NCBI GenBank assembly: GCA_021018815.1
Contig: JAITYX010000055.1
Span: 3,719,422 to 3,783,421 of the forward strand
Origin: Talinum fruticosum
Taxonomy: Eukaryota > Streptophyta > Magnoliopsida > Caryophyllales > Talinaceae
Length of the DNA: 64,000 bases
Direction of reading: 5' to 3'
Part shown: positions 60,342 to 64,000 of the stretch, in pieces
Layout: every line of letters starts with the position of its first letter
Position numbering within the stretch: the first letter of the stretch is position 1
Translations under genes and position numbers: made by a program
The notes under the pieces: model-generated
What the model was told of the DNA's origin: nothing
Databases searched by the model: none
The model's input: only the letters and a program-made list of their open reading frames with translations

Positions 60342-62927
60342 ATGTCGAGTGAAATAAAGCAAGGTGTTTCTCGCCCCCTCGCCAACTTCCATCCTAACCA
60401 TTGGCATGACCACGTCAACAATCTCCCTCCTCATGATGAGGTAAATATATTCATTTGTAGTTTTATTATGGATGTATCTAATTAATAAATTCAATTATTT
60501 TTATAACCTGAACTTTAAAGACAGATAAGCAGCCTCTACCTTGCTATACCACTTAAAGAGGTCTAGAGGGAAGTTATGAGAATTACGTGGAATCGACTTG
60601 TTGAATAATATTAACTATAGTGTTTTAGAAAGAGAACAATGGAGATGGAGATGGAAAAACCCGATTCTATCAATTTTTCCCAGTTTAATTTGAAATTCAG
60701 TATACCTTGTTATTAAATATGAATTGATTCATATAGCGAATCATAATGTTTGGCTGCAGGCAATTCATCGTGAGAAGGAAAAACAAGTGGAAGAAATTAA
60801 AGAAGAAGCGAAAAGGGAGGTATTGGCCAAGAAAGATAACCCTGTTGAAGAACTCAATTTGATTGATGTCCTTGAACGTTTAGGCGTTGCATGTCACTTT
60901 GAAAACGAAATCGAAGAAGCTTTGCAGAGAATTTATGAAGCCCACACTGATGAAGATTACGATCTTAACCACACTTCTCTTCTGTTTCGCATCCTCAGGC
61001 AACACGGCTACCCCGTGCCATGTGGTAGGTTTATCAGACCATGCATTTATAGTCAATTTTGCTGTAAAATTCCCAATGACTTTCTTTCATTTGATGGAAA
61101 AACCAGATGTTTTCAACAAGTTTAAGGATGAAAATGGAGGCTTCAAGGAGAGTTTGAAAGATGATGTTGAAGGCATGTTAAGCTTGTACGAGGCTTCCCA
61201 TGTCAGAGCGCATGCGGATGACATTCTTGACGAAGCCCTCAAATTTACTACCACTTTTCTGAAATCCATTGTCAATACCTTAAGCTCTCCACTGAAAGAG
61301 AAAGTCACTTTTGCCCTTCGCCAACCTCTACACAAGGGCATCCCTCGCCTAGAGACAAGGCATTACATCTCTCTTTATGAGAAGGACCCCTCCCATATCC
61401 CCACCTTGCTGAGATTTGCTAAATTGGATTTCAATTTCGTTCAGTCTTTGCACCAGAAGGAGCTCAAAGATTTCGCCAGGTAAATATATTTGTATACCGA
61501 GACCCGATGATTAGTTGATTATAGTTCACGACCCTATTTCCCAAAAGTAAAAAAAAAAAAAAAAAAAAAAAACCCCAGCTGAACCACCGTCTCTCAGGGC
61601 CCCGACTGACTGTATTTGCATTTACAGGTGGTGGAAAAGCCACCATGTGAAGGCCCCATTCAGCAGAGATAGATTTGCAGAGGCGTATTTTTGGGTTGTG
61701 GGTGCCTATTTTGAGCCCAAGTATATGTTAGCGAGGAAGGCTTTCAAAAAGTTTTTCAAGGCAGCTTCACTGCTGGACGACACGTGCGACGCGTATGCTA
61801 CATTTGACGAAATTCAGCTCCTCACTGAAGCTATTCAAAGGTAATAATTCTTACATTATTTAAATAAACTCACCTACTAATTAATTATTTAATTAATTAA
61901 TGAAGCTGCATAATTAATTTGATTCCCAGGTGGGACAAAGCATGCATTGATGAACTCCCAGACCATGTCAAATGGACTTACAAAGCCATTCTTGAAGCTT
62001 TTGATGATGTTGAACAAGAACTCTCTAACGAGGGAAGACCAATCTACATTAACTATGTAATTAAACAAGTAAGTCAGATTAAGTATTAATATTAGTATTT
62101 TGTTAAGGTGAAGGTTCGATATAAACCTTTATTAATTAGGATATGACATCTTTAAAGAATCAACTTAATTAAACGGCTCGATAATACACTATGAAATATA
62201 ATTGTTGACATTTGAACATATAAGTGACCATCGGCATGTCTTCCTTATAAGTTTGTATTAATTTAATGATTATTTAATTTTGTAGATGAAACTTCTAGGG
62301 CAAGGTCACAAGAAAGAAGCAACATGGTGCCACCAAAATTATGTTCCCACATATGAAGAATACATAGAAAATGGAGTCATTACTTCTCCATATCCTTATG
62401 GTACTGTTGCAACTTTCCTTGGCATGGAAGAGGCAACCAAGGAGGCCTTTGAATGGGCGAGCCAGAACCCTGCGCCTAAGCCCGTCGCGGCTGCATCGAT
62501 AATAATGAGGCTCCTCAACGACATATACAGCCACAAGGTACGTATATATATGTACTTGATCGATGAGAGATTGTGTAAATTATTGAAGTCTTGATTGAAG
62601 GCATTGAAAGAAAAGATACTGTGATTGCAGTTTGAGCAGAGAAGGAAACATGTTGCTACGGCAGTGGAAAGCTATGTGAAGCGTCATGGCTACTCTAAAG
62701 AGGAAGATGCTTATCAGGAATTGTTCAAGCACGTCGAGGATGCTTGGAAGGACATAAATCAAGCAATGCTTCAACCTTATGCCATTCCAAGACAGTTGAT
62801 GACCCGAATTCTTAATTTGGCTCGAGCATCGAACGAGATCTACAATGGAGAAGATGGATACACCATTGTCAGCCCAACCATGAAGGAAAAAGTTGCTGCT
62901 GTTCTCTTCGAGCCCATTGCCGTGTAA
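60342..62927 (+). CDS. Terpene synthase, TPS-a subfamily (sesquiterpene type), copy 2, seven exons
   Basis: Exons 60342-60440, 60760-61024, 61107-61479, 61628-61840, 61930-62068, 62286-62537, 62631-62927; 1638 bases, 545 aa, intact. Near-identical paralogue of copy 1: same exon sizes except exon 5, which is one codon shorter (GRPIYIN against GRPPIYIN). [11 protein letters not shown] at the N-terminus, RDR 259-261, DDTCD 296-300 and NDIYSHKFE 441-449 are all kept. Residue 246 is Arg, the usual residue. Other changes cluster in exon 6 ([14 protein letters not shown] against [14 protein letters not shown]), which lines part of the class I domain and could affect product profile. Cytosolic sesquiterpene formation is inferred from family. 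Intron 3 carries a poly-A run of about 20 absent from copy 1. Confidence 0.95.
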
Positions 62928-62960
62928 TTATTAAGAAGCTTATATCTTGGACCTCTCGTG

Positions 62961-63639
62961 GCTTCATCAGTTTCCCCTTCGTGTTTTTTTGGGTTCCTTG
63001 TTGGATGTGACTTATTATCTTACTTTGTGCCAGGCCCTCTTAGGGGCTCAGAACACGATCTAATAATTGGCAGCACGATTTTCTTAGTCTTAATAAATTC
63101 AAAGACTTGGTTTAGTTGTTTGTTAATAAGACCACATGGCTGCTTGGATCTCAATGGCTTTTTTTTTTTTTTTTTGTGCCATAGTAAGTGGCCCCACTCA
63201 CTAGGTGCTCTTTACAGGGTTTAAATCTTATGGGTTCGGGCTAGGGGAAAGAGTACTCAATAACTGGACTGGTTATATATATATTTCGATTTAAACCTTT
63301 AATTGGTGTTTATATTTCAAGATTCCAATAAAGTGTTAGGTGACAATTTGTTTAAACCAACACTTCAAATATGAAATCGGAAATACTACACACACACAAT
63401 CAAATATTATCTTCTTAGAAATCTCAATTTAGTTTAGCACTTTATAGACCATGTGCTCATTCTAGATTCATGGATAAATACAAGAATCACCTTTAAACTC
63501 TTATTAGAAGCGGCACCACCTCTTTATCTAGATAGGTGATATCCTATAAATGTTCTCACTACTTAGGACTTAGGATTTCTTTAGAATTAATATTCAACCT
63601 CTTCTTCAATAGCATATCCATGCACTAAATTATAATCTT
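62961..63639. other. 3' flank of TPS copy 2 and spacer
   Basis: Homology to copy 1 stops after about 62960. Contains a T run at 63159-63175. Part may be the LTR of the copia element to the right, but no boundary is clear. Confidence 0.4.
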
Positions 63640-64000
63640 AGTGCTCTTAATCACAAACAATAACTTGTTCCCGATAAACCTTGTATCTTGGTTTTGTTAG
63701 AAAAGGTTGGGTTGCCATTCTTTGTGACTTAGTTAGGAAAGGGTTTCAAGCCCATTCTCACGGTAGTACCTTTTACCATATTTCGTGATAATTCTTTCAT
63801 CAAAGGATTTGCTAAGTTATTACTTTACATAACGTAAATGATGGAAATTATTCCATCTGTTATGAGTTGTCTCACATACTCATGACATAGTAGATTTTAC
63901 TATATGCCATAGACACAGTATAGATTTTACTATAGCCATAGACACAGTAGCTTTACTATCGCGATGCAAGGAAATTGGCGACATCGGTTGTGACCACTGC
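63640..64000 (-). pseudogene. Ty1/copia pol, RNase H C-terminal end, truncated by the window
   Basis: Reading the minus strand from 64000 down: PMSPISLHRDSKATVSMA (copia CDSQAT-type motif, first Cys replaced), then YVRQLITDGIISIIYV, NNLANPLMKELSRNMV, VRMGLKPF and WQPNL. This is the usual order at the end of a copia pol. A 27-29-base segment (tatagtaaaatctactgtgt-like) is repeated and there are stops, so it is decayed. The rest of the element lies beyond the window. Confidence 0.75.

Larger units (their letters stand above)
55040..62960. repeat. Segmental duplication, unit 2 (contains TPS copy 2)
   Basis: Same order of landmarks as unit 1, but about 2 kb longer. Extra or replaced DNA lies at about 55390-57110, plus further stretches around 58430-60060. 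Homology ends shortly after the TPS stop (shared cttggacct). Confidence 0.8.

Overview
The window is nuclear DNA of a flowering plant, most likely a eudicot. Its genes have spliced GT-AG introns, the intergenic DNA is AT-rich, and it carries a tRNA-Ser gene, plant-only families (wound-induced peptides, B-box factors, VAP4-type proteins, TPS-a terpene synthases) and plant LTR retrotransposons. The closely related cytosolic sesquiterpene synthases would suit an asterid, but the species cannot be named from the sequence.

Layout. 0-10 kb: a two-exon DUF1223 (thioredoxin-like) gene (+), a tiny gene ending in SCWGPN (-), and a seven-exon VAP4-type MSP-domain gene (-). 12.9-33.2 kb: a small His-rich gene and four wound-induced peptide (WIP, DUF3774) genes, all on the minus strand, spread by a 9.2-kb LTR retrotransposon (20753-29981) inserted between the second and third WIP. 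34.3 kb: tRNA-Ser(AGA). 35.8-39.2 kb: a universal-stress-protein gene (+). 42.7-43.4 kb: a BBX28/29-like B-box gene (-). 49.2-63.0 kb: a tandem segmental duplication carrying two intact seven-exon TPS-a genes (+). 63.6-64.0 kb: the end of a Ty1/copia pol. The rest is AT-rich spacer with MITEs, a LINE RNase H remnant and microsatellites.

Three observations stand out. First, five genes (six counting the tiny 2.7-kb gene) read as frameshifted, and every break is repaired by adding one base to a 4-6-nt homopolymer. This points to homopolymer under-calling in the assembly rather than gene death. Second, six small minus-strand genes within 33 kb end in variants of one C-terminal box (CWGPN, CWSPN, CWGTN, FWGPD, CFGPS), including two that are not typical WIPs. 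Third, the retrotransposon looks like a pol-less Tat/Retand-lineage element. It keeps gag and protease, has four unrelated tandem-repeat arrays in its 3' part, and carries an antisense ORF behind its own TATA box.

Functionally the gene set suggests stress and defence (WIPs, USP, terpene synthases), light signalling (BBX) and membrane contact sites (VAP). These are dispersed plant genes plus two local expansions (WIP and TPS), not one pathway.
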